DNA from: Hypomesus transpacificus
Taxonomy: Eukaryota; Chordata; Actinopteri; Osmeriformes; Osmeridae
Assembly: GCF_021917145.1 (NCBI RefSeq)
Contig: NC_061078.1
Location: 5,797,386-5,861,385 of the forward strand
DNA length: 64,000 bases
Direction of reading: 5' to 3'
Shown: in pieces, positions 38,301 through 51,100 of the stretch
Numbering within the stretch: position 1 is the stretch's first letter
Layout: each line of letters opens with the position of its first letter
The notes under the pieces: model-generated
Database searches by the model: none
Told to the model about the DNA's origin: nothing
Seen by the model: only the letters and a program-made list of their open reading frames with translations
Position numbers and translations under genes: made by a program

Positions 38301-41300
38301 CCGGTACAGCCCCATCAGTTTGTTTATTAGCGCCGGTTTGCCCTCCTAGGTTCAGACTTGAGCAGACTCGATGACAGACAGGGAGGGTTGGTGACACTGA
38401 GAGCTGTAGGCTGGGAGCAGATTGGTTGTTAGGACGAGAAAAGTGTGTTCTTCTAAGAGTTTTGTTTCCAAGCCCAGACACTCCCGAGAGAAAGACGGAG
38501 AGAAAGAGAGAGGGAGGGAGAAAGGTAGATGAGAAAGAGCGAAGGAGAAAGAGAGAAGAGAGGGAAAGAGACCGAGAGAGGGAGGGGAAACATAAGAGGA
38601 AGAAAGAGAGGGGGAAAGAGAGAAAAAAAAGAGAAATGAGCAAGGTTTGAATAAGTCTGGCAGAGGGAAGCAAGGTTTCTCTCAGGCGAGCAGTAGACTG
38701 TGAGCGGAGAGAAGCGAGCGTGCGGGAAAGAGAAGGAGAGAAGAGAGGGAAGCTTGATTAGTGAAGTAAGCCTTGAGAACAGCAGTGCCTTCTCCTGGGA
38801 GGGTGATATGTGAGGCGAAGGACAGAGAAATGGCACACAATGCAGTCTTCACATCTCTTTCCACCTTCAATACCTCCTTAAACCTATCTGGGTGGGTTGA
38901 ACAGGGGCCAGCGATAGAGGATAGAGGGGCTGGGGCTAGGACTGGGGCTGGGGCTAGGGCTGGGGCTAGGACTGGGGCTGGGGCTAGGACTGGGGCTGGG
39001 GCTAGGACTGGGGCTAGGACTGGGGCTAGGACTGGGGCTAGGACTGGGGCTAGGACTGGGGCTAGGACTGGGGCTAGGGCTGGGGCTGGGGCTGGGGCTG
39101 GGGCTGGGGCTAGGACTGGGGCTGGGGCTAGGACTGGGGCTGGGGCTNNNNNNNNNNNNNNNNNNNNNNNNNNNNNNNNNNNNNNNNNNNNNNNNNNNNN
39201 NNNNNNNNNNNNNNNNNNNNNNNNNNNNNNNNNNNNNNNNNNNNNNNNNNNNNNNNNNNNNNNNNNNNNNNNNNNNNNNNNNNNNNNNNNNNNNNNNNNN
39301 NNNNNNNNNNNNNNNNNNNNNNNNNNNNNNNNNNNNNNNNNNNNNNNNNNNNNNNNNNNNNNNNNNNNNNNNNNNNNNNNNNNNNNNNNNNNNNNNNNNN
39401 NNNNNNNNNNNNNNNNNNNNNNNNNNNNNNNNNNNNNNNNNNNNNNNNNNNNNNNNNNNNNNNNNNNNNNNNNNNNNNNNNNNNNNNNNNNNNNNNNNNN
39501 NNNNNNNNNNNNNNNNNNNNNNNNNNNNNNNNNNNNNNNNNNNNNNNNNNNNNNNNNNNNNNNNNNNNNNNNNNNNNNNNNNNNNNNNNNNNNNNNNNNN
39601 NNNNNNNNNNNNNNNNNNNNNNNNNNNNNNNNNNNNNNNNNNNNNNNTCTTAGTGGCAGGCATGTCAGTGAATAATAAGGGAGGCAGTACGACGAAAAGA
39701 AACCGATTAATTAATTCAGTGGTTAGGAAAATGGGAATTTCTCTCTCTCTTAGTCAACTTGAACATGTTTTGACTCTCAGTGTGAACTTTTCAGCACTAC
39801 TGTTTGCAGCTGAGGATTTGGTCTTTACACTACAAAAAGGAGGGAAAATATATAAAATGACACACAGTATTCTAAAGAGGTTTATGTCAGAGAGGGTAGA
39901 GGATCCTCAGGATTGCACACTTGTCTTCTTTTACCAGGATAAAGTTCAACAACAGACTCCCTCAGATTCCAACACCCAGTTGGCCACATTTACAACTACA
40001 AAGACTGACTCACCAGCTGTGAAATCTTTGTTCAGGTCGATGAAAGCATTGGAATGGGGGACCCGCATCTTCACAGGTGAAGCCAGAGCTTTCTGGCATG
40101 TCGTGATCCTGGTGTAGGAGAGGACATGAAAACAGGATTTGAGTCTGATTTTGAAGAAAGAAACTCAAAATCAAGCATTTGTTTGATCATGTTTTGAATA
40201 AAGATTGTTATTATCACTTCACCTGAAGGTCTTCCCCCCCTCTCTCTTCCCCCCTCTCTCTTCCCCCCTCTCTCTTCCCCCCTCTCTCTTCCCCCCTCTC
40301 TCCCCCTCACCTTCCAGTAAGATCGCAGACTTGAGTGGTGTCAGCAGTGACTCCAAAGATGTCTGGAATCATGTCTCCATTGAAACTGCAAGGGGCAATT
40401 TGAACAGACTATCAGCAAATGAGTGTCACAAAGCAGAGTGTAGAAAGTGCAGATCATGTTTTCTCTGTAAAGTTACACTTGGATTTCATTGGAGTGGATT
40501 AAAGCAGTTACAAAAGAAACTAAAGACTAATTAAATGTGTATTGATTTAGCTTTGCTTCATGTACTTTAACAACACTGATGCTGGCTTCTATTAACATGT
40601 TGTTATGTATTGTTATGATTTCACATTATGTTATGTAACACCAGCACAAGTATTGTTTAGAGAAGAACATATGTTTTAAGAGTATATTATTAAAAGAAAT
40701 ATAGAGGTAATGTATTAAATATGGCAGGTGGACTGTTTACATGTGTATAACTTACTCCATGACAAGAGGCTGATCCACAAATGTTGTGTTAAGTTCAACT
40801 CGCATATGTGTGTCTGTGGAGAAGGAGAAAATATCCATATTTCACTAAAAGGCCAGAACAGATGAATTTGCTACACAGAGATAATGTATTTATGAAAGAT
40901 CAAGTTTAGCTTTTGATGCTCATGAGACAAAATCGGTTCCTAACAGTATTCAAGATCTTGAATTGTGCAGTACTCGTTAATGTAGTCCATGGCTTCATAA
41001 ATCTAAATTCAGCATACAATTATATTGACATTGTCTCAAACCATGTCCAGAAAACGATAAGTGGTCCAGAACTAGGCTGTTTACCCAGGGTCTGGTTGTT
41101 TCCCCAAAAGATGAAGACCCTGGTCTCGAGGGGCGATTTGGATGTAAGATGGGCGGTGAGGAGTAAATCCATCTGAGAGTCTCCATCATAGTCACCAGGA
41201 ACCACACTGGTGATTATGACATCACTGGAGGGCAGACAGAGTATGATCTATCAGCAAACTGATAGACTATAGACACAACCACAGCCCAAGATTTTTATTA

Positions 41301-41814
41301 TACATTATAGTAAGGATTAGTATAATACCTAATCCTTGAATCTAACTTACCTTGGGAGATCTTCCTTTTTGACATGTACTTTGGGCTTGAAGTATGGTAC
41401 TTTCAAATCGGCCAAAAAAATGACCAATTCAGACCCTGAAAGACACACAGGCTTCTTAAAAACGCACAAGCTAATGGTATTTTGTCATCTGGTAAATAAC
41501 AATGCTAACAATGATCTACAGCTCAAACCTCTATCAAGCAACGATGTTGTTGTTGATGTTAAATAGCAGTATTAACAAGGAAGTCGTAATTAAATATGCA
41601 TCTAACATTTAGACATGTACCAACACTCACGTTCTCTGATGATGAATATGTCTGTTTGTTTATCCGAGTTAAAATCACCAAAGGCAGCCACGGTGCCATA
41701 ATTTTCCGACCCAAATAGGTCAGTTGTTACATCTTGAAGACCATTAGCAAAATTTGGTCCTGATATATATAATGTAAATGCCAAAACATTTATAGAAAAC
41801 GTCCACATCCTCAT
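32505..41814 (-). CDS. itfg1: Integrin alpha FG-GAP repeat protein 1, interrupted by an assembly gap
   Basis: Type I membrane protein (also called TIP or LINKIN) with an extracellular FG-GAP beta-propeller-like region; linked to cell adhesion and RUVBL1/2 binding in other animals. Right of the gap, in transcript order: 41814-41631, 41435-41351, 41224-41085, 40813-40756, 40385-40311, 40108-40014 (212 codons). They carry a signal peptide and the metal-site-like loops [18 protein letters not shown] and DFNGDMIPD. Left of the gap: 37466-37384, 36379-36262 (the membrane helix, about 22 hydrophobic residues, then HWKEK) and 32564-32505, ending HRFHFDAM. These phases agree with each other. By comparison with the roughly 612-residue human protein, about 310 residues are absent between 40014 and 37466, where 500 N lie. 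The first part ends in phase 1 and the last begins in phase 0, so direct joining would shift frame: exons are missing, not fused. The last intron (32565-36261) is unusually repeat-rich. Confidence 0.93.
32712..32757. repeat. GT microsatellite in ITFG1 last intron
   Basis: About 23 perfect GT units lie roughly 150 bases upstream, in transcript sense, of the terminal ITFG1 exon. Confidence 0.9.
33375..33600 (-). repeat. Left arm of an inverted duplication in ITFG1 intron
   Basis: Read on the minus strand, 33437-33509 matches 36023-36112 on the plus strand. Shared blocks include CAACATGCAATTAGGAGAC, GACAGGATCA, AGCCAAG and TTTTAATAGGGAGAGGGA. Weaker similarity continues to both sides. See the partner at 35950-36165. 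Confidence 0.75.
34397..34960. repeat. CTGT-type array followed by a G-rich 16-17 bp minisatellite
   Basis: Positions 34397-34470 are TCTGCTTGTCTG-type units. From about 34491 to 34960 there are some 28 copies of GAGCAGGGGGCTGTGTG and its one-base variants (GAGCGGGGG, GAGCGGAGG). Because unit lengths of 16 and 17 alternate, long open frames appear in several frames on both strands; they are artefacts of the repeat. The G-runs could form quadruplexes on the plus strand. Confidence 0.95.
35106..35310. repeat. CT, CCCT and CA microsatellite cluster
   Basis: A CTCTCTCC tract passes into about 18 CCCT units (to 35252), then an interrupted CA array (35254-35310). It is a compound simple repeat in the last ITFG1 intron. 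Confidence 0.95.
35950..36165 (+). repeat. Right arm of an inverted duplication in ITFG1 intron
   Basis: Partner of 33375-33600 in the opposite orientation. Positions 36023-36041 and 36073-36112 are the best-conserved blocks. It lies about 100 bases downstream, in transcript sense, of the transmembrane exon. Confidence 0.75.
38483..38650. repeat. Purine-rich GAGA/GAAA tract
   Basis: About 170 bases are almost entirely G and A on the plus strand, with GAGAGAAAG-type units. There is no coding sense in either direction. Confidence 0.8.
38929..39147. repeat. GGGGCT/AGGACT minisatellite abutting the assembly gap
   Basis: Some 36 hexamers of GGGGCT and AGGACT alternate, mostly as a 12-bp higher unit, and run straight into the N block. 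The array is truncated by the gap, so its true length is unknown and it probably caused the assembly break. Confidence 0.95.
39148..39647. other. Assembly gap of exactly 500 N
   Basis: All bases are N. The round size suggests a placeholder rather than a measured distance. The central ITFG1 exons should lie here. Confidence 0.99.
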
Positions 41815-42093
41815 AGCTGTTCAGTTCATACAACACGAACCGAAATACTGCAGTGCACTTTACGGCAGAGTGGAACGTCACTAGCTTTCTCAGGGAGTGT
41901 ATTATGATGCATGTAAAATATTTCATTAAAACCACTTGTTATATTTTACAGCAGTTAACAATGGCTGCCATGACAGGCTTATTCTCTGTGTGTAATATAT
42001 TTATCAGGGCGCTAAAAGGTATTGGGAGTGACGTCACTGCAAACGGGGTCTTCCTGGTTTACGGCAGTGTCGCTCTGACAGTTCATAGTAAAC
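41815..42093. promoter_or_regulatory. Head-to-head promoter shared by ITFG1 and PHKB
   Basis: Only 279 bases separate the two divergent start codons, so a shared or overlapping promoter is likely; human ITFG1 and PHKB are also divergent neighbours. Visible candidate sites are a CGTCA half-site at 41876-41880, an ATGGCTGCCAT block at 41961-41971 resembling a YY1 site, and a perfect TGACGTCA at 42029-42036. No TATA box is apparent. Confidence 0.75.
42029..42036. promoter_or_regulatory. Perfect cAMP response element palindrome
   Basis: TGACGTCA is the consensus CREB/ATF binding site. It lies 58 bases before the PHKB ATG and about 215 bases before the ITFG1 ATG. The match is exact; use in vivo is inferred. 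Confidence 0.6.
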
Positions 42094-45000
42094 ATGGCAA
42101 GCTTGGCAGATGTCGGCTGGAAGCTCCTGGAATTTAAAGCCAGATCAAAACGTTCAGGTTTGACACATTTTCATGCATGATACTGCGAAACGTTGTAACA
42201 TGTTCCGCAGGTTGTTGCTGTTATATAAATGAAAGTTACGATATAACCGTGTTATTTTGTTTGTCAAACCACTGCAACGGTGGTCACAAGCATAAAGGTC
42301 AGAGTTAGTCGTTTGCAGTACTGAAGTGCTATTTTAAGACCTGGACATTAGGTATTGACTCCAAACTATCTTCGTCTTTTGCTGTTCTTGGCAATAACTA
42401 CAGTCTACAGAATACAGTGCAGCTTCATCAATCTAGATGCTGCAGGCCAACTTGTAGCTTGGCCATGTTTTAAATGCTAAATGGATGTAGGCTAGGCAAG
42501 TGGGTCAAACATCCTAAAACATGTGGCCTTGACTGATCAAAATGGTCTCAACTTTAATTCTAATGATTCCATCTGCCTCTGCATACAATCTGTGGTATTT
42601 AATTATGTAAATATGGACACCCATTTTTATCTTAATTTAATTTTGATTTCAGTGTAATCCATATCCATCTATCAAAACAGGAAATGTCCAGTTGCATTGT
42701 AATGAGGAATGGGTTTTAATTTGTTGCATGTTAGATCATGTGTGTAACCCCAAACATTTAATTCAGGCTGTGCAAGTCTGTACTAACTGCATTGTGAATT
42801 GCCATAGATCTGATCTAATTTAGCTGAGACGCTTGCCCTTTACATCACCTGTTGAGAATGACCAGCTCACAGTGTGAGGTATCTGGATCTCCAAGGAAAC
42901 TCATCAGATATGGTAAGTGTGGTTAAATTAAAGTGCTGAAACTCATTTCAGCATTTTCATCTGAATATGTTCATGGTCACTGAACATTAAGCAATCATTG
43001 AAAGTGCACAGAAAGAAAATGTAGGACAATTATGAAGTACATACAGTCCTTGGTCTTGACCTCAAGAAAGCTAGTTTGTAAAGATACAGCTCTGGCCTTG
43101 AACATTATTAAAACAGTAAAATTCAGTTTAAATTAAAACCTTTTTTTTCACCAAAAAGCACGGTCTTTTCAATAGAATTATTTAAACCAATATTTGATGG
43201 ACTCTAAGGTTTCATTATTATAGTTTCATCCAACTACATAGTGTAGGTCTTTCCATATTGGTCCATTCTATATAAATTAGGAAGTCATGTAATTTGCATA
43301 TTGGACTATTGAGTCATCTTAAAAAAGGGGATTGGCTTTGTCCCTACTACTTAAAAACCTGATGAAAATTATGGTAATTTGACTCGAAATGTGAATTTTT
43401 CTGTACCTGAGGTATTGACCTTGAGGTCAATCCCATTAAAATGTAAATCGCTCCGAAGTTAAATGTGTGTCTGGATGAGAGGCTCCACAGATGGGGTTTC
43501 CCCTGGAACTCTGCTATGAAGAGGACCAAAAAGAATGGAAATGTATAGTTCCATTATACCCTAAATCGCACGCTGCTGAGATTGAGGCCAATTGATGCTG
43601 GAGGTTTGGGGTGATATTTGCAGTGAGATGACTTGTTGTGGCTTTTGAATTTGAAACGGCATGCTCTAATCCATTTGTTTCCCTACGAAACACACAGGAA
43701 TGACCTGTGTCGTGTGAACTTGGCATGTTGTGCAACTGTGTTTGTGTTCCTTCCCAGGCTCCATCTATGAGCCCCTCAAGCTGTCTGTCCTCCACCGAGA
43801 GGACGAACCTCTGTGGGAGAGATTGGACCGCTACTACAATGCTGGTAGGTTCCCTGTTAACCTTCTACTTATGTGAATAAACCAATATCTCGATTTTCTT
43901 CATGAGAACTTAAATCCTACTTTAAACAAATTTTATTTGGATGATTTACATTTACATTTATGCATTCAGCAGACACTTTTATCCAAAACGACTTCCAAGA
44001 GAGAGCTTTACTATTTACTATTAGAGATTTACTATCCAATTGTTTGCTAGTTTAAGAACTGCAACTTGAAACAACTTGGGTTGGTTGTTAGAGTTGGGTT
44101 TACAGGTGGAAAAGGTTTATGGCTGTTTCAGGAGACATTATAGTTCTAGTATTATGTTCAAGGTTTTCTGTTCCTCTCAGCTAAATATGAGTGTATCGGT
44201 GGCCTGGCGGATGCTATTTCCACAGGTGAGCGCGTGTTTGGCAGACAGCCCAGTCACAGCTCATTGGTTTGTTGTGATGATGACAGGGGAAAGCGAGGAG
44301 GGGGCGTGGATACAGCACAAATTGCATTATTTTCCACAGTTAGACAGAGGAGGAACTTGTTTTTCTCATACTGTGAAATTCAGTTAGTGTCAGCCTACAG
44401 AACAGTTCATTGACCTCAGTTTGATGTATACTGTATCCACCGGCTAAAACAAGTTTCTCTAACTGAGCGTCTTTTCACAAAAAGCAGCGAGGAGAGAGGG
44501 AACAGCAGGTGTAGCCCTTTACAGTGTCTAAAAATGGATAGAAGTCTGGAAATGAACTTACATAATTTGGTGCTGCAGCCTCAAAATGCGGTTGCTTCAT
44601 TTGAGCTGGGGGACAATAGATGGACTGCTGTTATCACCAACACACAACCCTGAGAGTGACTAGACAATTCTGCCTCAGGTGTAAATGACACGGCCATTCC
44701 AATGATGTCGGTGATTCTATTACTCCTTTCTACCGAAAAGTGATGGGCAGAGATTGGGGGTATTACATAGCTCCTGTGATGCATGCAAACCTTCAAACAA
44801 TGCTTGAAGAATTCCTGAGATGAGGATATTATGAACGTAACTGTCCCTCGCAGTTCATTTTCTGGATCTCCCGTGTGTCTCTGTGGTTTCTTATTTATGT
44901 GGTAATGCGGCCACGCGCCACTGCCTCCGTTCTCTGTTATTTCTCTCACTTGATTATAGACGAGTCTCAGGGCTGCTATCAGTCCCCCTGGCTCCCACAG

Positions 45001-45127
45001 ATTAAGAAATGGGAAAACAAGTTTGATGAGAGGTCTCTCTCTCTTTTTCTATCCTCTCTTTCTCTCTTTCTCTCTTTTTCTATCCTCTTTCTCTCTCTTT
45101 TTCTATCCTCTCTCTCTCTCTTTTTCT

Positions 45128-45189
<62 letters not shown>

Positions 45190-48100
45190 TCAGATACATG
45201 TATTTATCCATCATCCGTTCCCTCTCTTTGGACTTCCCCCCTCTCTATTCTTCTTTCCCTCCCTTCAACCCTCTCTCTGTCTCCTCTTATCCCTTCCCTG
45301 TCGGTGTAGAGAAATGGTCCATTGTGAGAAACAGACTGTGTATGTCTGAGGCATTAGCTGTTGATGTAGTGGAACATTAGCTTGATGGATGATAAGGGAC
45401 CAACTCTAACATCACTTGATTAGCATCCAGAGGGTTGTGTGTTTGTGTGTGTGTGTGTGTTCCGTAATGTGTTTTGTTGTTTAGAGTGAAGGAGAGTAGA
45501 GGCATAGCATCTTTCACTTTTTCAATCAGCCAAGCCTCTTCTTGGCTCAGCTGCGCAGATAGCCAAGGCCTCAGTGTGTGTTGTTATTTCCCTATAACAA
45601 TACTGCATTTTGGAACTTTTTCCCTTGAAGAGAAAGGAATTGACAACTCTCAACCCTGATGATGTGTGACGACAAACTGTTGAGTTAGGCTACTCTTCAA
45701 AGAAACATGCTTTCAGGAGAGCAATTGCTTGGACCAGCTCTGTTTAATGACAGTTATTCAACAACAACAAAAGTGCCCAGTGCTTTCTAGTCAGAAGTCG
45801 GAACTTAATACGTTCCTTTCTGTCTCCCAGTAGCCTCAGGGGCAGTAGGGAATCCCAGAGGCAAGGCCTCTGAGAGGTTTATTAATATTCTGTTTAAGTT
45901 TCCCCATCTTCTGTAACACAACCTTGCCGACTTTGCCTTTCTGAGTTGGCCCAACTTCTCACTGTAACAAACGATGGAGCAGAATGGATGTTCCCTTCAC
46001 TGGTGCTGGCATAATGTGCTGATGAAAAATGAAGTGGTCAGTTCAGACAGATTAGTCATCCATGTGAAGACCTCTGGAGAGAAGTGTTTGCACGTGTTTG
46101 TGTGCGTGTTTTTGAATGCACGATAAGCTACATTTTTTTCGGTGTGAATTGGAAACATTTTCCCTGTCACAACAGAACATGATACCATTGCTACTTTAAG
46201 GTCCTCGTTCAATATATGTTAACAAGATAATTATTTAATTCCTGCTATTTTCGCCAACACATTCACTAATTATCAGATTTAATTTGATGCTGGAGCAAAG
46301 GGCTTTCTCTGTATTGTTTTTATTTGCGAACTGCCGCTCGTCACCTTGTTCACAGTCTGGTGATTGTGTTGAAGCCCAAGGGATTTCCTGTCTTTCAGCT
46401 GTGCATCCGACCTCTTCATCTGATTCCATTGTCTTGTGTTGGTGTTCACCTAAAACATGAGCAGCTAACTGACAGCACAATAGCAAACTGGTTGGCAAAG
46501 AATAGGAGCTTCAATCCACGTTGTCTTAATAGATCCCGAAAGACAGACAACATTTCATCATTACGTTATGACTCATCTAAATTTCAGATCATGAAATAGT
46601 TCCTAGTTGTGTTTTATAAAAAAGGGTTTGTGTCTCACTGGTTCCAAGTGGAGCTTTCATGCCGTGTTCTTCTGAGACTGACGTGCGACCTCTCTGTCTT
46701 TCCCTCCCTCCGCCCCTAACACGACACATGTTACCTAACATGGTGTCCATGCAGTCAAGTGCACCATCCTGAACTTCCAGAGCCCCACCACTGGTCTGTT
46801 CCCCATCAAGACCTGCTCCAGCTGCAAGGAGGCCAAGGTCCGGGACTCTCTCTACTGTGCTGCCAGTGCCTGGGCTCTGGCTCTGGCTTACAGGTAACAA
46901 CACACTGTCACACCTGTGTTTCTCTAACTGTTCGAGTCAAGTCATCCTTTGGAAATGATCAACAATGAAACCCCTCTGCATTCAAATGGAATCGTCCTTC
47001 TGAAAATCTCAAAGGTCTGACCCAAAATGGTGGCCGCCCCAGTTTTAGAACCACTGTGTTCCACACCTTAACGTCAACTGATGGAACCCTTCACGCACCC
47101 TGAAAGGTTCTGTCCATTTACAGTCACCGTTTCATACTTCCCCCCTCTCATGTCTCGCCTTCTCTTTCTACTCCTGTACTAACAGACTCTGTAGGTCCGT
47201 TCTTCCTGGGAATGTAAAGCAGGTCACTTCTTCTTTTCTCATTTCTCCGTCCTTCACATTAAACACGGGGCGGGGGGCATTCTGGGTTCAAGGAGAGATC
47301 TTGAAAATCTCCAAATCACCCTGCCTGGGGATCCACTCCTCCAAGGTGGACCTCACCCTTTCTTGTTAGACCTTGAAAGTCAGGAGTGTTTTTTTCTTCC
47401 CCACCACTAAAGCCACAGAGTCATGCTTGTGGAGCGGTTTCCCAGAGGAGAAGAGCTGGACTAAAAATAGCACAAGTGAGATGACCAGCGGGGCCTGTTC
47501 ATCAGTCACGGCCCCTTGCCATTAGCATTGTCACACGGATTTAATTAAGATGATTCCAATCGGACAGCTTCGGCCGAGGACATTACTTACTTATACTTAC
47601 CACGAGTATAGAGCCAGTGAGAGGGGAGAAACTGGGTGGCCCACTGGCTGGGAGGGTGGTACTGCAGGAGCTGGATGGATGATCAAGGGGATGGATGATC
47701 CCGGGTATTGATGGGTGGATGGATTGATGGATGAAAGGCAGTTAAACCAGTGAGTGGATGGATAAGTGGGATGAGTGAGGTGCTCAGATGGAGGGAAGAA
47801 AGGAACGACGGAAGAAAAGTAGCCAGGTTACTGTAGCCAAGGTAACCACGGTGTTATGGTTTGACCAACTGGCTGGTGGACCCAAATGCATGACTCGAAA
47901 CACAAAGTTCGACTGACGGATTTATTGAGAAGGACTAGGGGAACGGGGCAGAGCCGTGGGGGGCAGGCAGGGGTTGGCAGGCAGGCAGACAGACAGGCCA
48001 GAAGGGTGTGGCACGGGTCTGGCACCGGCAGAGACAAAAGCACGATTACTCTGGGTGCAGTGCAATGACGGACGGTAAGTCAGGAGCCCACAATAACGCG

Positions 48101-51100
48101 TCTAGTTGAAGCGATGTACTGGTGCTGAGTGACCGGAAAGCCGGGGTTGAAATACTGTGGTGCTGATGAGGGAATGAGCTGCAGAAGTGACCATTACACA
48201 GGAGGGATGGAGAACGTGGGCAGAAGAACCAGAGCCTGAAGCCAACGCCTGAGGATAAAAGAGCAAACCGAAATTCTGGCCAGGATCAGGCCGGGGACGT
48301 GACACAAGGCATTGCTAGAAAAGACATTGTGTGACAACATACTGTAAATGCTAGTGCTGTTGTTTTTAAAAGTCTCATCATTTCATCTTCTGGTGTCCAG
48401 AGGCTATCATAATAATGCTGTTATAATTCATGGAAATGATGCACTCTCTGTTCATGTTCCATAATGATAGAACCCTTTGAATCCTTTTTCAAATACCCCT
48501 TTGATGGTACATCAGAGTGGACCTGCGGTGTCCTTGTGTATGCTCTCTGTTTGAATACGGTCATTAGTGAAGGATGCAGCTTCTACTTATGTAATTGAAG
48601 CCAATCCTCCTTAACTCAGTGTTCCACACACTGTAAATATCCAGGTATGCAGTACCGCAGGCGCTATGAGTCGTACAAGCATAATCCAAAAACGAGTGCA
48701 TCACTAAAAGTCAAATGAATGTCATATCCATAGAATTGTTTCCAGGTGAGACATTCTCATTGCTAGTTTGGACCATTTGAACTCTCACCGTCCTTTCCCC
48801 TGTGTTGCTGTGTGCAGGCGTATCGATGACGACATGGGCCGAACCCACGAGCTGGAGCACTCGGCCATCAAGTGCATGAGAGGGATCCTCTACTGCTACA
48901 TGAGGCAAGCCGACAAGGTGAGTCTGGAAACTTCTAGAATCAAAACCACGGAGGAGAATGGAGGTTCTAGCCTCTCTAACCTCTTGTATGAAGGTCTGCC
49001 AGGGACCTGGCTAGGTTGAACACAACATCAAAGGCCCCAGGGACATCTGGTGTGGTGTTCCTGAGAGCAGCCTTATGTGCTTAGCGTAATAAGGTTGTTC
49101 TGGCATTAGGATCGTAAACTGCCACGATCCTTCAATTCATCAAATTCGTTGTCTGCTGAATAATGGCCCCTCTATCTGGCAGTTGTGTAGACCACAGTAG
49201 AATGTACAAAAGACATGCATGCTATTGTAGTTCCAAAGCATCGACATTGGAGAACAAATAAAACGTGTTCTGAAGCCGCTGCATTTGTATTTTACGCTGC
49301 AGCCTGTAATTGCAGATCTCGTTTGCCTTTGAAATTGTTCTGTTTCATTTACCCCTGACCTTGACGACCTAATTTAGAGGAAAGCTTTTCCGTGTCTTAA
49401 TAATAATGCAGCGTTTATACAGTTAATTACACAGTGCAGCGCTCATTAATGGCCTGTCTCTCCCGCTCCCGGAGAACATGGCGTTTTTAATGGACCTGAG
49501 GTAGAGGGGGACCGCGAGGCTAATACAGTAGCGCTCACTGTCTCCCTCAACTTAACCCCGGAGATGCGGCCTGAAAAGGAGACCAGAACCCTTGAAATAA
49601 ACAGGAGCTCCCAGCGACTGTGAGACCAGACGGGACGATAGGGACTCGTTCGAAAAACCTGTGTTCATTTCGACGCAGCATCGCCGTTGGGTTTGTGACG
49701 CCCTTCGGACCGAGACGCGAGTCTCGTGGGGTCTGAGAGAGCGCTAACAGCGCCTCGTCGCATGAGCGTCATTCCACACCACCTCCATGACGTTCCAGAA
49801 GCCGTGAGGATCAGCAGCTGTACGTGTTCAAGTGGCTTTGCTTCTCATTTTTGTTTGTACCGACACCAATTGGATTGTGGCTCTCCAACCCTGTCGTGGG
49901 TGCTGTGTCTGGACTGGGTACCTACTGGGTGTGGTCCATCTCTCAGAGCAGACACATTGTGCAGCTGTGTCAGCTTGGGGTACCACACTGTACAGTAGGT
50001 CTGGGAAGGGGGTTGTGCCCTGTGACATGGCTATAGAGAGAGGAACGGGGGGAGATAGAGAGATAAGGGGAAAGAGAGAGAAAACAACCGATGCAAAAAA
50101 GAAAGAGAGATGGGTGGAAAGAGAAGGAATAAGAGAGCGGGAGAGAGAGTTGGAGAGGCGATGAAAGAAAAACACATTGAGAGGGAAAGGAGAGATGAAT
50201 GATGAAATATGCTAAATGGGCCACCTTTTTATATCACTTGTGTTATAAATCAACGTGCCGGAAGGAGAGTGGTATTCAGTGATTGGATTGCGGTCAGTGC
50301 AGCCTCAAACATTGACACAGTTATTGGCGTGTGTGACCAAGGATCCTATGATTCACATGAAACTCAACCTGCCATTGGTTGAAGGGACCTGGGTGTGAGA
50401 GTCTGTACACCGACTAGGTCTCCTACTGTTTATGACACAAGGATCGTCTAATGCACCATATCTCAAGAAGACATGCGATTGTGTTTGACTGAAATATGTA
50501 GAGATACCTGTGGCAGTTTTAAATTGGGTTTATGGTCCTGGTGATGCTATGTGTGTGTGTTTGTGTGTGTGCGTACGTGTGTGTACGTGTGTGTTTGCGT
50601 GCGTGTACATAAAAAAGAGACAGAGAGAGAAACAGATCGAGAGCCCTGTGGAGTATCCATGCTCCATGCCAGTTTTCTCCTCACTTACCTTTGTAAGGAG
50701 AGGATTAATAATGAAACAGCTGCCTGCTCTGTGTTGAGGGGGTATACATCTTTCATGGGCTGATTCACCTTTTCTTTGCCCTTACTCTCTCTTTCTCTTC
50801 AACATTACCTACCTACCTACTTACCTACCTACCATTCTACTCTCAAAAATACACACACCTCTACCCCATGCTCCCTACCCTAACCCATGTCTCCCTCTGT
50901 CTTTATACTGTCACTTCCCTGTCTTCAATTTGTCTTTTTTATTGATTCAATGTCTCCCTTCTGTCTACTTTGTGTTCCACTATCTACTTTCGATTCTTTC
51001 CTCCCTGTTTCCACCCCTTTCCCCCCTTGTTTCCTCCTTGTTTCACCCTGATTCCTCCCTGTTTCTCCCCTTTTTCCTCCCTGATTCCTCCCTGTTTCTC

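Noticed and set aside
38773..39675. Open frames of 259-300 codons across the gap
   Set aside because: They exist only because N codons are read as open. The rest is hexamer repeat.
39648..40013. Possible additional ITFG1 exon just left of exon 6
   Set aside because: I found no minus-strand stretch here with both splice sites and similarity to the expected central ITFG1 sequence.
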